A stretch of 64,000 bases of DNA from Pseudoalteromonas arctica (GTDB lineage Bacteria; Pseudomonadota; Gammaproteobacteria; Enterobacterales; Alteromonadaceae), in contig NZ_JABBMT010000006.1 of the NCBI RefSeq assembly GCF_012927645.1, positions 100,997-164,996 on the forward strand, given 5' to 3'. Position 1 is the first letter of the stretch, and every line of letters begins with the position of its first letter. The notes beneath the pieces are model-generated. The model searched no databases. It was given only the letters and a program-made list of their open reading frames with translations, and had not been told where the DNA came from. Both the position numbers and the translations under genes were made by a program. Shown here piece after piece: positions 47,450-57,816 of the stretch.

Positions 47450-48856
47450 ATGTCACAATCGGTTTTAGATTTTATTAAAGAAAATGACGTTAAGTTCGTT
47501 GATTTACGCTTTACTGATACCAAAGGTAAAGAGCAACATGTTTCTATTCCTCATCATCAAGTAGATGAAGACTTCTTTGAAGACGGCAAAATGTTTGATG
47601 GTTCTTCAATTGCTGGTTGGAAAGGCATTAACGAATCAGACATGGTATTACTACCGGTTGCTGAATCAGCTAAATTAGACCCTTTTACAGAAGAAGCAAC
47701 TTTAATCTTGCGTTGTGACGTAGTTGAGCCTAGCACATTACAAGGTTATGAGCGCGATCCGCGTTCTGTTGCTAAGCGCGCTGAAGAATATATGCGCTCT
47801 ACTGGTATCGCTGACACAGTTTTATTTGGCCCTGAGCCAGAGTTCTTTGTATTTGATGATGTTAAATACAAAACTGACATGTCAGGCTCTATGTATAAAA
47901 TTGATTCTAAGCAAGCGGCTTGGAACTCTGACAAAGAATATGAAGGTGGCAACACCGGTCACCGTCCTGGCGTAAAAGGTGGTTATTTCCCAGTTGCTCC
48001 AGTTGATGATTTCCAAGATTGGCGTTCAGCTACCTGTTTAGTTCTTGAAGAGCTTGGTCAAGTTGTTGAAGCACATCACCACGAAGTATCAACTGCTGGT
48101 CAAAATGAAATCGCAACTCGCTTCAATACTATGGTATTAAAAGCGGATGAAATCCAAGAAATGAAATATGTTATTCACAACATGGCTCATTTATACGGAA
48201 AGACAGCAACCTTTATGCCTAAGCCTGTTGTTGGCGATAATGGTTCAGGCATGCACTGTCACCAATCTTTAGCTAAAGACGGTGTAAACTTATTCGCAGG
48301 TGATAAGTACGGCGGCCTTTCTGAAGACGCGCTTTACTACATTGGCGGTATTATCAAACATGCTAAAGCGATCAACGCTTTTGCTAATGCGTCAACTAAC
48401 TCGTACAAGCGTTTAGTTCCAGGATTTGAAGCACCGGTAATGCTTGCATATTCTGCACGTAACCGCTCAGCATCAATCCGTATTCCAGTGGTTCCGTCTG
48501 CAAAAGGTCGTCGTATTGAAGTACGCTTCCCAGATCCAACTGCTAACCCATACCTTGCTTTCTCTGCAATGCTTATGGCGGGTCTTGACGGAATTAAAAA
48601 CAAAATTCACCCTGGCGATGCTATGGATAAGGATTTATACGACTTACCAGCAGAAGAAGCCGCAGAAATCCCAACAGTTGCAACTTCACTACAAGAAGCG
48701 CTGGCGTCTTTAGATGCTGACCGTGAGTTCTTAAATCAAGGTGGTGTATTCACTGACGATTTAATTGATGCTTACATTGCATTAAAGAACAAAGAAGTTG
48801 AAAAGCTAAACATGACGACTCACCCAGTTGAGTTCGAAATGTACTACAGCTGTTAA
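47450..48856 (+). CDS. glnA: Glutamine synthetase, type I
   Basis: 468 aa, one residue shorter than E. coli GlnA. It makes glutamine from glutamate, ammonia and ATP, and forms a dodecamer. Visible are '[17 protein letters not shown]', the metal/ATP signature '[17 protein letters not shown]', the 'NRSASIRIP' active-site stretch, and Tyr397 in 'DLYDLPAEE', the adenylylation site used by GlnE. Strong GGAGG precedes the ATG. Upstream NtrC-like sites and a sigma-54-like promoter point to induction at low nitrogen. A terminator follows, then ntrBC downstream. Confidence 0.98.
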   Translation: MSQSVLDFIKENDVKFVDLRFTDTKGKEQHVSIPHHQVDEDFFEDGKMFDGSSIAGWKGINESDMVLLPVAESAKLDPFTEEATLILRCDVVEPSTLQGYERDPRSVAKRAEEYMRSTGIADTVLFGPEPEFFVFDDVKYKTDMSGSMYKIDSKQAAWNSDKEYEGGNTGHRPGVKGGYFPVAPVDDFQDWRSATCLVLEELGQVVEAHHHEVSTAGQNEIATRFNTMVLKADEIQEMKYVIHNMAHLYGKTATFMPKPVVGDNGSGMHCHQSLAKDGVNLFAGDKYGGLSEDALYYIGGIIKHAKAINAFANASTNSYKRLVPGFEAPVMLAYSARNRSASIRIPVVPSAKGRRIEVRFPDPTANPYLAFSAMLMAGLDGIKNKIHPGDAMDKDLYDLPAEEAAEIPTVATSLQEALASLDADREFLNQGGVFTDDLIDAYIALKNKEVEKLNMTTHPVEFEMYYSC

Positions 48857-48901
48857 TTAAGCTGTAAAAAATTATCTTATAGAAAATATATGTGTGTTCT
48901 C

Positions 48902-48927
48902 AAAGCCCGTTCTGCGGGCTTTTTTTA
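48902..48927 (+). terminator. Terminator of glnA
   Basis: AAAGCCCG / CGGGCTTT with seven T following, 45 bp past the stop. It separates glnA from the DUF4124 gene and glnLG. Confidence 0.92.
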
Positions 48928-48987
48928 TGGCTAATTTCTCCATTCTCCACTAGAGTTTAATTACTGTAAAAAGTGCAAGGTGACAAG

Positions 48988-49500
48988 GTGAAAAAGAGGC
49001 TTTTATTACTAGTAACTCTGATTTTAATCAGCTTTTATGGCTATTCTGGCGATAAGAAAATTTATTCTTGGAAAGATAAAAATGGTGTATCCGTATTTTC
49101 AGATACTCCTAAACCAGGTGCACAGGAAATCAAGCTCACCAATCAAAGTTTGTCTATGCCGACTGTTGATATAAGTATTTTAGATGAACAGCAACCAGCG
49201 GCTGTCAAAAGCTATAAAGCGGTTATTTCTTCCCCTGCTGATCAAGGCACTGTGCGTGAAAATACCGGTTCAGTGTATGTAACAAGCCGTATTACACCAC
49301 GCTTTGAGAGTGGTTTTAAAATTCAACTACTGGTTGATGGTACGCCATACGCAGCTCCTAGCAATATTAGTACTTTTGCTCTGCGCGAGGTAAATCGTGG
49401 CGAACACACATTGCAACTGAAGCTATTTGACCCACAAGGCTCTGTTGTCTCGGTTAGTCCAGTAAGCACATTTTATATGCATAGAGCATCGTCTTTATAA
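48988..49500 (+). CDS. DUF4124 domain protein, exported
   Basis: 170 aa. A GTG start at 48988 with AAGGTG five bases upstream gives a clean signal peptide ('KKRLLLLVTLILISFYGYSG'). Residues ~24-45 are a DUF4124 motif ('KIYSWKDKNGVSVFSDTPKP'). The rest is a beta-sandwich-like domain ('SGFKIQLLVDGTPYA', 'NRGEHTLQLKLFDPQGSVVS'). Function unknown. It sits between glnA and glnL, as DUF4124 genes do in many gammaproteobacteria. A second DUF4124 protein is encoded at 57.8 kb. Confidence 0.85.
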   Translation: MKKRLLLLVTLILISFYGYSGDKKIYSWKDKNGVSVFSDTPKPGAQEIKLTNQSLSMPTVDISILDEQQPAAVKSYKAVISSPADQGTVRENTGSVYVTSRITPRFESGFKIQLLVDGTPYAAPSNISTFALREVNRGEHTLQLKLFDPQGSVVSVSPVSTFYMHRASSL

Positions 49501-49571
49501 AAATTATGTATCTCTATCAAAGACTATAATTTACTTAAAATATTTATGCTAAGCTGCTAACAATCATCAAC

Positions 49572-49587
49572 GCACTAAAATGGTGCA
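49572..49587 (+). promoter_or_regulatory. NtrC-like site overlapping the glnL ribosome-binding region
   Basis: GCACTAAAATGGTGC is a near-perfect NtrC palindrome, ending five bases before the glnL ATG. In E. coli a site of the same sequence type at glnL mediates repression by NtrC-P. Its GGTG is also the only Shine-Dalgarno-like string. Confidence 0.8.
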
Positions 49588-49590
49588 ATC

Positions 49591-50661
49591 ATGCTCGATA
49601 ATAAAAATTTTAACCCTGAGTTACTAACTAGCATTTGGCAAAACCTGTCAACGGCAGTGATCTTACTTGATCAACAATTCACCCTTATTTACGCTAATAA
49701 TAGTGCCAGTGAACTGTTAGGATTAGGCTCTAAACGTATCCTCAATCAACCGTTTGACAGTCTTTTTAATTACCATTCAATTGACCTTAAACGCATTGCA
49801 CAATACTCTTTGGTAGATGGTGTAGATTGCCACCAGCACAGAGCTGACGTGGTTTTTATTGATTCTCGTCATGCCAAACTGGCTATTAGTTCGCGTCGCG
49901 TAAAGTTACAGCATGAGTATTTTATCTTATTCGAGTGTCGCCAAACTGATGATGAAATTCGCCACGATCAAGCCTCTAATCAAATGCATCAATATCAAGC
50001 AGCACGTAATCTAATTAGAGGGCTTGCTCATGAAATCAAAAATCCTTTAGGCGGAATTCGCGGAGCGGCGCAATTATTGCAGTATGAGGTTGATCAGCAA
50101 GAACGGGATGAATGTGCAGAATTAATTATTGAACAAGCCGATCGCTTACGAGAGCTGGTAGATAGATTACTAGGCCCGAATCAATTACCGCAAAAGTCAT
50201 ATGGTAATATTCACCAAACCTTAGAGTCTGTAATTAAACTAAGTACATTAGATAATTGCACCAATATTAGTTTGCAAAAAGATTACGATCCAAGTATTCC
50301 GGATGTATATATTGACCAAGGTAAAATTCAGCAAGTAGTACTTAACATCGTTCGAAATGCACAACAAGCGTTAGTCGGTGGTGGCGTGATAAAAATTAAA
50401 ACTCGCATCAATCATCAACAACGTCGCCCCGGAAAAGCCCCTAAAAAGGCACTACTGATCCAAATTTCAGATGACGGGCCCGGTATCGATCCTAGCATCA
50501 AAGAAACCTTGTTTTACCCGATGATCACCAATAAAGAAGATGGTTCTGGCTTAGGTCTCTCAATTGCACAAACCTTAATCGATCAACACAACGGTTATAT
50601 CGAATGCGATAGCTGGCCAGGTCACACAGAATTTAATATATATCTGCCTTTTGCGGATTAA
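49591..50661 (+). CDS. glnL: Nitrogen regulation sensor kinase NtrB
   Basis: 356 aa soluble histidine kinase. An N-terminal PAS domain (~residues 15-115; 'LLDQQFTLIYANNSASELLG') is followed by the phospho-acceptor His147 in 'GLAHEIKNPLGGIRGAAQLL' and an ATPase domain with N box 'VVLNIVRNAQQAL', G1 'DDGPGID' and G2 'GSGLGLSIAQ'. It phosphorylates or dephosphorylates NtrC under control of PII (GlnB). No membrane segments, as expected. The glnG gene follows after 18 bp. Confidence 0.96.
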   Translation: MLDNKNFNPELLTSIWQNLSTAVILLDQQFTLIYANNSASELLGLGSKRILNQPFDSLFNYHSIDLKRIAQYSLVDGVDCHQHRADVVFIDSRHAKLAISSRRVKLQHEYFILFECRQTDDEIRHDQASNQMHQYQAARNLIRGLAHEIKNPLGGIRGAAQLLQYEVDQQERDECAELIIEQADRLRELVDRLLGPNQLPQKSYGNIHQTLESVIKLSTLDNCTNISLQKDYDPSIPDVYIDQGKIQQVVLNIVRNAQQALVGGGVIKIKTRINHQQRRPGKAPKKALLIQISDDGPGIDPSIKETLFYPMITNKEDGSGLGLSIAQTLIDQHNGYIECDSWPGHTEFNIYLPFAD

Positions 50662-50679
50662 TCAGTTTTTGGAGTTTGC

Positions 50680-52065
50680 ATGAAAACAGTTTGGCTGGTT
50701 GATGATGATGCATCTATTCGCTTTGTACTTGAAAAAGCACTAACTCGCGCAGGATTTAATGCTGAAAGTTTTTCTAATGCACAAGACGTGCTGTCAGCAT
50801 TAAAGTTTAGCCAACCTACTGTACTGGTATCTGATGTACGTATGCCTGGTATGGATGGTATGGCATTATTAGAATTGATCGCTGAGCAAACCCCTGGCTT
50901 GCCGGTGATCATCATGACTGCGCATTCAGATTTAGATTCAGCGGTGAATGCGTTTCAAAAAGGCGCATTTGAATACCTAGCAAAGCCATTCGATTTGAAT
51001 GAAGCAGTTGCTTTAGTTGAAAGTGCCTGTCGCGCAAATTCAGCGAAAAAAACCAAACGTAAAGTTGCCCCGCCTAAAAGCGCTCATATCATTGGTGAAG
51101 CACCTGCAATGCAAGAAGTGTTTCGTGCTATTGGTAAATTATCCGCTTCAAGCATGAGTGTATTAATTAATGGTGAATCAGGCACAGGTAAAGAGCTCGT
51201 CGCAAGTGCCCTACATAATCACAGCCCGCGTAAAGAAAATCAATTTATCGCCCTTAACATGGCTGCCATTCCTAAAGAACTAGTTGAGTCTGAATTGTTC
51301 GGACATGAAAAAGGCGCTTTCACTGGTGCTGATAGTGTACGCAAAGGTCGCTTTGAGCAAGCCAATGGCGGTACGCTATTTTTAGATGAAATAGGCGATA
51401 TGCCATTAGATGTACAAACTCGTTTATTACGCGTATTAGCGGATGGTGAATTTTATCGTGTTGGTGGCCATCAAAGTATTAAAGTTGATGTGCGGATCAT
51501 TGCCGCGACTCATCAAAACCTTGAAGACTTAGTAAAACAAGGCAAATTCAGAGACGATTTATTTCATCGCTTAAATGTTGTGCGCCTGCGCCTACCTGCA
51601 CTGCGGGAACGTACCGAAGACATTGAACGCTTAGCACAGCATTTTTTACATAAAAGCGCCAAAGACTTACAAGTCGAAAGCAAAATTCTCAGCTCAAAAG
51701 CCACCGACTTATTACGCTTGTTCAACTGGCCTGGCAATGTTCGTCAACTAGAGAACACCTGCCGCTGGCTTACCGTTATGGCTCCCGGCGAGCTTGTGAG
51801 TGAGCAAGACTTACCTCCAGAGATCTTAGCAATTGATGAGACTCAACAGGAGGGCGATTGGCTTGATGCCTTTCAAAAATGGCTTAACCGAGAGCTGAAG
51901 CAAGGCAAAGAAAACATCTGGCCTAATGTACAAGCGCAATTAGAAACCCGCCTAATTAAAACCGCATTGGCAAACTGTGCAGGGCATAAACAAGAAGCCG
52001 CTGTAAAAATAGGCTGGGGACGCAATACATTGACCCGTAAATTAAAAGAGCGCAATATCAACTAA
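50680..52065 (+). CDS. glnG: Nitrogen regulation response regulator NtrC
   Basis: 461 aa sigma-54 activator. The receiver domain (~1-120) has acidic pocket 'VDDDASIRF' and phospho-acceptor Asp52 in 'VLVSDVRMPGMDG'. The AAA+ domain (~135-375) has Walker A 'GESGTGKELVA', the sigma-54 contact loop 'KGAFTGADSVRKG' and 'GGTLFLDEIGDMP'. A Fis-type helix-turn-helix ends the protein ('EAAVKIGWGRNTLTRKLKE'). It should bind the GCACC-N5-GGTGC-type sites found upstream of glnA and glnL in this window. Confidence 0.97.
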   Translation: MKTVWLVDDDASIRFVLEKALTRAGFNAESFSNAQDVLSALKFSQPTVLVSDVRMPGMDGMALLELIAEQTPGLPVIIMTAHSDLDSAVNAFQKGAFEYLAKPFDLNEAVALVESACRANSAKKTKRKVAPPKSAHIIGEAPAMQEVFRAIGKLSASSMSVLINGESGTGKELVASALHNHSPRKENQFIALNMAAIPKELVESELFGHEKGAFTGADSVRKGRFEQANGGTLFLDEIGDMPLDVQTRLLRVLADGEFYRVGGHQSIKVDVRIIAATHQNLEDLVKQGKFRDDLFHRLNVVRLRLPALRERTEDIERLAQHFLHKSAKDLQVESKILSSKATDLLRLFNWPGNVRQLENTCRWLTVMAPGELVSEQDLPPEILAIDETQQEGDWLDAFQKWLNRELKQGKENIWPNVQAQLETRLIKTALANCAGHKQEAAVKIGWGRNTLTRKLKERNIN

Positions 52066-52130
52066 CTTCCCATGCTCAAACGAAGAAAAATAAGTTAAAA
52101 TTAATCGGGCATATTCCATTAATAAAGCAG

Positions 52131-52555
52131 ATGGAGATACTTAATAGGCTGAGTTTTTTTAGAGAGTTCAGCCTCAATGAGCGCCAAGTATTACTGGAGT
52201 CATTCAGTCACTTATACTTAATCAATAAAGACGCTTTGTGTTTAAACAGCTTGATAACGACAAACAACTGTATATTGTTCTCAGCGGCGCTATTGTGGTG
52301 TTTAAGCACAGCCATTTAATGGAACTGGGCACAATAGAGCCCGGTGAGCTTATTGGCGAAGGTGCCTTTATCAATAACCGAGAGCGTAGCACCAGTACTC
52401 GCGCTAAAACCGACACCTGAGTACTTGCCATTGCCCCAGAGGCACTTACTCGCTTGCCTAATGTCATCTGCTAGAAAATTAAAGACCGTATTATTGAAGG
52501 AATGAGCGAACATATTGCCAAACTAACTGAGCACGGGCACCATTTAGTAAAGTAA
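52131..52555 (+). pseudogene. Cyclic-nucleotide-binding domain protein, broken
   Basis: A short CAP_ED/cNMP-binding protein (~140 codons) with three lesions. 'MEILNRLSFFREFSLNERQV' starts at 52131; a frameshift near 52230 moves to a frame with 'LYIVLSGAIVVFKHSHLMEL' and 'GTIEPGELIGEGAFINNRER', the phosphate-binding cassette region. A TGA at 52418-52420 and a TAG near 52473 then interrupt it before 'GMSEHIAKLTEHGHHLVK'. The phosphate-cassette pattern GE-x-x-GEGAF followed by R-x-x-ST is still recognisable. The last 65 bases overlap the 3' end of a convergent lipoprotein gene, which may have been extended as this gene decayed. Confidence 0.8.
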
Positions 52556-53000
52556 ATTCAACCAAGTTATCAACAAATCTGACTTTGAGGCCATTGTAGC
52601 GATCTTCAGTGCAAGCTGTAGTATGCATCTGTTTCGGCATCTCAAAACCTTGCTCTATTTGCTCACCACGTAAGTAAAAGCCAATATTGCCATCGCTATA
52701 GTAATGATTTGCCACCGACACATAATTAAGCTGCGGCTGATAACCCATCGCTTGCATAATATTTGCAAGTTGCTCTGTTTCAGAAGTCAGTATTTTATCT
52801 TCTGAGGTTAATAATGTTGCAGCGCTAAACTCTTTGGGTACTGGCAGTTCAGTAAATTGAAAAGGCAAGGTCTGCTGTTGTAGTTGCTCTGCCAGTTTTT
52901 GTTTTTGCAAAGCAGTTAACCCCTTCGTATAGACATACACTGTAGGGTGCTGACAAGCTGTTAAAAATAACAACATGCCAATTAAAATTCCATTTTTCAT
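52491..53000 (-). CDS. Hypothetical lipoprotein
   Basis: 169 aa. A lipoprotein signal ('GILIGMLLFLTACQHPTV', lipid Cys in 'LTAC') opens the protein. The mature part starts 'YVYTKGLTALQKQKLAEQLQ', resembling a small domain that handles paired residues between helices, but I cannot name a family. A later segment 'VANHYYSDGNIGFYLRGEQI' is beta-like. The start at 53000 follows GAGGTGACT. Its 3' end overlaps the decayed cNMP-binding gene on the other strand. Confidence 0.65.
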   Translation of the reverse strand: MKNGILIGMLLFLTACQHPTVYVYTKGLTALQKQKLAEQLQQQTLPFQFTELPVPKEFSAATLLTSEDKILTSETEQLANIMQAMGYQPQLNYVSVANHYYSDGNIGFYLRGEQIEQGFEMPKQMHTTACTEDRYNGLKVRFVDNLVEFTLLNGARAQLVWQYVRSFLQ

Positions 53001-53056
53001 AGTCACCTCGACTAGATTACAAGTGTAGTCTAGTCGAATTTATCTTGTATAGCAAA

Positions 53057-53344
53057 CTAATTTACTTGGCTATCAAGCCACGCATCAACACTTTTACGCG
53101 TATACAAAACGTCTTTAAATAAACGATGCCGCTGAAACTCAAGTAGCTTTTCTTTGCTATTTTCACCACAACTCAATTGACTGTGATTGTCGTTAAAACG
53201 CGAAATCAAAGAAAAATCACGCTCTGATCTATCAGGCGCTTTTTTTACAATTTTGCTAAGTTCAGACCTTACATCATCAGCGGTCATAAACCCTGAACCT
53301 TCCAAGCCCATTAACTCTTTTTTCATGGCTGATCTAACACCCAT
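53057..53344 (-). CDS. Hypothetical protein, 95 aa
   Basis: 95 aa, soluble, charged and helical ('TADDVRSELSKIVKKAPDRS', 'LFKDVLYTRKSVDAWLDSQV'). The ATG at 53344 has GGAG seven bases upstream and is preferred over an earlier in-frame start. I recognise no domain; the C-terminal 'DAWLDSQV' looks like the end of a small helical fold. It lies between a lipoprotein gene and a divergent S4-domain gene. Confidence 0.55.
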   Translation of the reverse strand: MGVRSAMKKELMGLEGSGFMTADDVRSELSKIVKKAPDRSERDFSLISRFNDNHSQLSCGENSKEKLLEFQRHRLFKDVLYTRKSVDAWLDSQVN

Positions 53345-53601
53345 TTTAAATCTCCAGTACTGTGGCATTTGTAATAAGATGACCAACTAAGTATCGAATG
53401 CGACACGAATAGCAAATTACAGGCCAGCTGCTGACGCGGATACTACGCTTGAATTACTACCGTTTTTTTAAAGACAGTAGAAAAGTCAAAAAAGTTTCAG
53501 GTTAATTCTATTTAATACCCTGTATACTTTTGGCAGCTTGATGCAAAAGTCGCGCACAGCCTTTATAATACAGGCTGCGCCCTACCTTAATGAGATCAAA
53601 C

Positions 53602-53976
53602 ATGAACGACGAATATATTGAAATTGAATTAGAAGAAGAGCCAATTGAGCTATGTAAACTCTTAAAAGTTCTTGATTTAGTCGAAGGTGGTGGCCAAGCC
53701 AAAAACCTCATCACTGAAGGCTATGTTGGCATTAACCATGAAATTTGTACAATCAAGCGGAAAAAATTATACAGTGGCGACATTCTTGAATTTGATGGTG
53801 AGCTATTTAAGCTAACCCTAAGTGAAGATGCAACGCCTGCGCAACGTGCTGTGGAAAATACTCATTCTGAAAGTGTACAAAGTCCAACACCAGCGGCACC
53901 TAAAAACAAACGTAAACGTACTAAAAAGCCTAAAGTAGATGAAAAAACGGGGCGTCGTCCAATTTCATTTGGTTAA
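53602..53976 (+). CDS. S4-like RNA-binding domain protein (YbcJ type)
   Basis: 124 aa. The S4 fold covers residues ~10-75: 'IELCKLLKVLDLVEGGGQAK', 'NLITEGYVGINHEICTIKR' and 'KLYSGDILEFDGE'. It matches E. coli YbcJ, a small ribosome/RNA-associated protein. A ~45-residue basic tail rich in Lys/Pro ('KNKRKRTKKPKVDEKTGRRP') is added here and may strengthen RNA binding. The ATG at 53602 (GAG seven bases before) is preferred over one four codons upstream. Confidence 0.85.
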   Translation: MNDEYIEIELEEEPIELCKLLKVLDLVEGGGQAKNLITEGYVGINHEICTIKRKKLYSGDILEFDGELFKLTLSEDATPAQRAVENTHSESVQSPTPAAPKNKRKRTKKPKVDEKTGRRPISFG

Positions 53977-54052
53977 TCACCAGCATAACTTGTAAAACAC
54001 TTTCGGGTCGTCTTTAATTACTTTCTAAATAACGACAAATAGAATGAATTTT

Positions 54053-54481
54053 ATGACGACTTCAACAGCCCCTAGTTGGATTAAAAGTATTGCTTGGGCC
54101 GCATTAGTTTGGAACTTACTTGGGGTAATTGCATTCATTATGCAAATGCTTATGACTCCAGACATGATAAGTAAACTCCCCGTAGAACAACAAGCTGCAT
54201 ATTCAAACACGCCAATTTGGTCAACTATTGCATTCGCTACTGCGGTTTTTGGTGGTGTATTGGGCTGTATTTTATTATTACTTAAAAAAGCCCTTGCTCA
54301 AACGCTATTTACGCTCTCACTTACTGGGATTTTTATCCAGCAATTTTATAATTTCATTGTAATTAATAGTATTGAATTACTCGGTGCCAGCGCTGTGTTT
54401 ATGCCAATATTCGTAGTCGTTATTGCAATTATCCTGCTACTGCTAAGCCACAAAGGCAAGCAGCAAGGTTGGCTACTGTAA
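54053..54481 (+). CDS. Four-helix inner membrane protein, unknown
   Basis: 142 aa with four clear transmembrane segments ('IAWAALVWNLLGVIAFIMQM', 'WSTIAFATAVFGGVLGCILL', 'TLFTLSLTGIFIQQFYNFIV', 'AVFMPIFVVVIAIILLLLS'). The overall type resembles small proteins sometimes annotated as sugar transporter-like or DoxX-like, but no functional residue is evident. The start could also be three codons earlier; neither has a strong ribosome-binding site. Confidence 0.7.
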   Translation: MTTSTAPSWIKSIAWAALVWNLLGVIAFIMQMLMTPDMISKLPVEQQAAYSNTPIWSTIAFATAVFGGVLGCILLLLKKALAQTLFTLSLTGIFIQQFYNFIVINSIELLGASAVFMPIFVVVIAIILLLLSHKGKQQGWLL

Positions 54482-54690
54482 AACAGTAAATAAGGCGCTA
54501 TTGAGCTGCTATTGTTTTACTGCAAACGCTTGAAATATAAATTTTCAGCATCATATACACTCTATTAACTGTATGAAAATCGCGCAAAATATACTGGTAT
54601 ATACTTTGCTTTTTTATTCTTCTTCAAAGAGAGGTTACATTTACCAATTAAGTACCATTTAAGGATATTCATTTAACTTAGGGGCACATA

Positions 54691-57438
54691 ATGAACAATA
54701 GTTTTGACACCCAAAAACAACTCACTATCAATGGTGAGCAGTTTCATATCCATTCACTGCAAGGTTTAGGCGATAAAGCCAAGCGACTGCCGTTCTCGCT
54801 CAAGATCCTACTCGAAAATTTACTACGCAATGAAGACGGCGTAAATATTAAAAAACAAGATATTGAGGCGCTGCTAAACTGGGATCCACAAGCCAAGCCC
54901 AGTGCTGAGGTAGCATTTACACCCGCTCGCGTAGTTATGCAAGATTTTACTGGCGTACCAGCAATCGTCGATTTGGCTGCCATGCGTGATGCTATGGAAA
55001 GACTTGGCGGCGATCCTGCGAAAATAAATCCACTATCTCCCGCTGAACTCGTTATCGACCACTCAGTGCAAGTAGACGGTTATGGTGAAGATGGCTCATT
55101 TGATTTAAATGCCAAGCTTGAGTACGAACGCAATAAAGAACGTTATGAGTTTTTACGCTGGGGCCAAACTGCCTTTGATAACTTAAAAGTTGTGCCACCA
55201 GCAACGGGGATTGTTCACCAAGTGAATTTAGAATACCTTGCCCGTGTTGTCTTTAATGAACAGCGCAATGGGCAAAAATTTGCTTACCCTGACACCTTAG
55301 TCGGTACTGATTCACATACCACTATGATCAACGGCTTAGGCGTGCTTGGCTGGGGTGTAGGCGGCATTGAAGCAGAAGCTGCAATGCTAGGCCAGCCAAT
55401 TAGCTTACTGATCCCGCAAGTGGTGGGCATGAAGCTCAATGGCCGTTTACCTGAGGGCACCACAGCGACTGATTTAGTACTGACCGTTACTGAAATACTG
55501 CGTAAGCATGGCGTTGTCGGTAAATTTGTAGAGTTTTATGGCGATGGTCTTGCCGATCTACCATTAGCAGATCGTGCAACCATAGCAAATATGGCTCCTG
55601 AATATGGCGCGACCTGCGGTATTTTCCCTATCGATGATGAAACGATTAACTACCTTCGTTTAACCAACCGCGATGCAACCCAGCTCAAACTGATAGCAGA
55701 CTACGCGAAACACCAAGGTCTATGGCGTAACGATGGTGATGAAGCAAATTACACCGACAAGCTCGAATTAAATCTAAATGATGTAGTGCCAAGCCTTGCC
55801 GGTCCGAAACGCCCACAAGACAGAATAGCACTGGATCAAGCTGGCGAAATTATTGCCAATCATTTAAAAACTTTTCAAGATGAACGCATAGCAACTCGTG
55901 ATAAAAGCGATGAACAACAAGCTCGTATTGAAAGTGAAGGCCCTACTACCAATCCTGATGAGCCAACCGATGAAGCGCAATTTATGGGCGCAGCAAAGGT
56001 TAACTTTAAAGGCCAAAAGTTTGAGTTAAAAGATGGCGCTTGTGTAATTGCTGCCATTACTAGCTGTACCAACACTTCTAACCCAAGTGTGATTTTAGCC
56101 GCAGGTTTAGTTGCGCAAAAGGCTCGCCAGTTAGGAATTAACGTAAAACCTTGGGTAAAAACATCACTCGCACCTGGCTCACAAGTGGTCACTGACTACT
56201 TAGAAAAAGCAGGTCTAATGGATGATTTAGATGCCCTTGGTTTTAACTTAGTTGGTTATGGTTGTACCACCTGCATTGGTAATTCAGGTCCACTCGCCGA
56301 TGAAATCTCTGACGCGATTCAAAAACATAAACTGGTGGTAAGTTCTATATTATCAGGTAACCGAAACTTTGAAGGACGTATTCACCAAGATGTGAAAATG
56401 AACTTTTTAGCTTCACCACCGTTGGTTGTTGCTTACGCAATTGCTGGGCGCACTGATATCGATGTATACAACGAGCCTCTAGCGCAAGATGCTAATGGTA
56501 ATGATATTTACCTGAAAAACATCTGGCCTTCAGTAAGTGAAGTAAATGAACTCGTGAAAAAAACCGTCACCAAAGAAATGTTTGCCTCAAGCTACGGCAA
56601 TGTTTACAAAGGTGATGATCGCTGGCAACAGATCAAAATTCCTGATGGTAAACTTTATGACTGGAATGATGCCTCAACGTATATTAAAAAAGCGCCGTTT
56701 TTTGATGGTATGACGACAGAACCACCAGGCATCCCTACTATTTCGGGCGCTCGCTGTTTAGCAAAACTTGGCGATTCCGTCACCACGGACCATATCTCCC
56801 CTGCAGGTGCAATAAAAGCAAGCGCGCCTGCTGGCGAATACTTACAAGAAAATGGCGTAGATAAATCGCAGTTTAACTCATACGGTTCTCGCCGTGGTAA
56901 TCATGAAGTAATGATGCGTGGTACATTTGCCAATGTACGCTTAAAAAACTTGCTTGCGCCAGGCACAGAAGGCGGTGTAACGCGCACTCAACCTGATGAT
57001 GAGCTTGCCAGTATTTACGATGCAGCAATGGCGTATCAACAGCAAGGCGTGCCATTAGTTGTGCTAGCGGGGGCAGAATATGGTACTGGTTCATCGCGTG
57101 ATTGGGCTGCAAAAGGTTCGTTATTATTAGGTATTAAAGCGGTTATTGCGCAAAGTTACGAACGTATTCATCGCTCAAACCTAATTGGCATGGGCGTGCT
57201 ACCACTGCAATTTAAAGCAGGTGAGAGCCATGAATCACTGGGGTTAACAGGTCAAGAGCAGTTCGATATCGAAGGTCTCTACGATAAAACCAAAGATGTT
57301 AGTGTCGTTGCCACTAATAGCGAAGGCAAAAAACTAAGCTTTAGTGCCGATGTCCGTATTGATACTCCCAAAGAGTGGGATTACTACAAACATGGCGGTA
57401 TTTTACAATATGTACTGCGTAATATGTTAACTAGTTAA
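54691..57438 (+). CDS. acnA: Aconitate hydratase A
   Basis: 915 aa, AcnA/IRP type. Cluster cysteines lie in '[20 protein letters not shown]' and '[14 protein letters not shown]'. '[20 protein letters not shown]' and the C-terminal swivel domain ('[20 protein letters not shown]', '[17 protein letters not shown]') are intact. It isomerises citrate/isocitrate; AcnA is usually the stress-resistant isoenzyme next to housekeeping AcnB. It is not next to prp genes and is too long for AcnD, so methylcitrate dehydration is less likely as its main role. Confidence 0.94.
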   Translation: MNNSFDTQKQLTINGEQFHIHSLQGLGDKAKRLPFSLKILLENLLRNEDGVNIKKQDIEALLNWDPQAKPSAEVAFTPARVVMQDFTGVPAIVDLAAMRDAMERLGGDPAKINPLSPAELVIDHSVQVDGYGEDGSFDLNAKLEYERNKERYEFLRWGQTAFDNLKVVPPATGIVHQVNLEYLARVVFNEQRNGQKFAYPDTLVGTDSHTTMINGLGVLGWGVGGIEAEAAMLGQPISLLIPQVVGMKLNGRLPEGTTATDLVLTVTEILRKHGVVGKFVEFYGDGLADLPLADRATIANMAPEYGATCGIFPIDDETINYLRLTNRDATQLKLIADYAKHQGLWRNDGDEANYTDKLELNLNDVVPSLAGPKRPQDRIALDQAGEIIANHLKTFQDERIATRDKSDEQQARIESEGPTTNPDEPTDEAQFMGAAKVNFKGQKFELKDGACVIAAITSCTNTSNPSVILAAGLVAQKARQLGINVKPWVKTSLAPGSQVVTDYLEKAGLMDDLDALGFNLVGYGCTTCIGNSGPLADEISDAIQKHKLVVSSILSGNRNFEGRIHQDVKMNFLASPPLVVAYAIAGRTDIDVYNEPLAQDANGNDIYLKNIWPSVSEVNELVKKTVTKEMFASSYGNVYKGDDRWQQIKIPDGKLYDWNDASTYIKKAPFFDGMTTEPPGIPTISGARCLAKLGDSVTTDHISPAGAIKASAPAGEYLQENGVDKSQFNSYGSRRGNHEVMMRGTFANVRLKNLLAPGTEGGVTRTQPDDELASIYDAAMAYQQQGVPLVVLAGAEYGTGSSRDWAAKGSLLLGIKAVIAQSYERIHRSNLIGMGVLPLQFKAGESHESLGLTGQEQFDIEGLYDKTKDVSVVATNSEGKKLSFSADVRIDTPKEWDYYKHGGILQYVLRNMLTS

Positions 57439-57567
57439 TCAATCCATAATTTTAGGGCTTTGCAAAGTCAATTTGCTTAGCCCTTAACTTTTTGATGTAA
57501 AACAAGTCAACTTGCTCATTATTAACTACACTTAATACAGCTAATTACCAACTAACTGGTGTATTGT

Positions 57568-57816
57568 ATGACTGAACAAAAACTCATAAGAATACTTAAG
57601 ATATTTATAATCCTCGGTATATCGCTGATTTTAGCAGGGCATTACTTATTAGTATCGGATTTGTTAGCCGAACAAAATAGTATTCATGGCATTATGATCG
57701 GTGCGACTTTTATTGCAGTTGGCATTTTATTTTCATTACCGACTAAAATTTATCTCACCATTGTACTGATGAATATAGAAGCGGAGCACAACAAACGCGC
57801 ACAATCACATACTTAA
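57568..57816 (+). CDS. Small membrane protein, unknown
   Basis: 82 aa with two transmembrane helices ('LKIFIILGISLILAGHYLLV' and 'IHGIMIGATFIAVGILFSLP') and a short charged C-terminal tail. No family recognised. I choose the ATG at 57568; a GTG three codons earlier is in frame. The gene ends at the base adjacent to the stop of the convergent DUF4124 gene, with no spacer at all. Confidence 0.65.
   Translation: MTEQKLIRILKIFIILGISLILAGHYLLVSDLLAEQNSIHGIMIGATFIAVGILFSLPTKIYLTIVLMNIEAEHNKRAQSHT

Noticed and set aside
54691..57438. 2-methylcitrate dehydratase AcnD
   Set aside because: At 915 aa it is longer than AcnD (~860), and there are no prpB, prpC or prpF neighbours. AcnA fits better.
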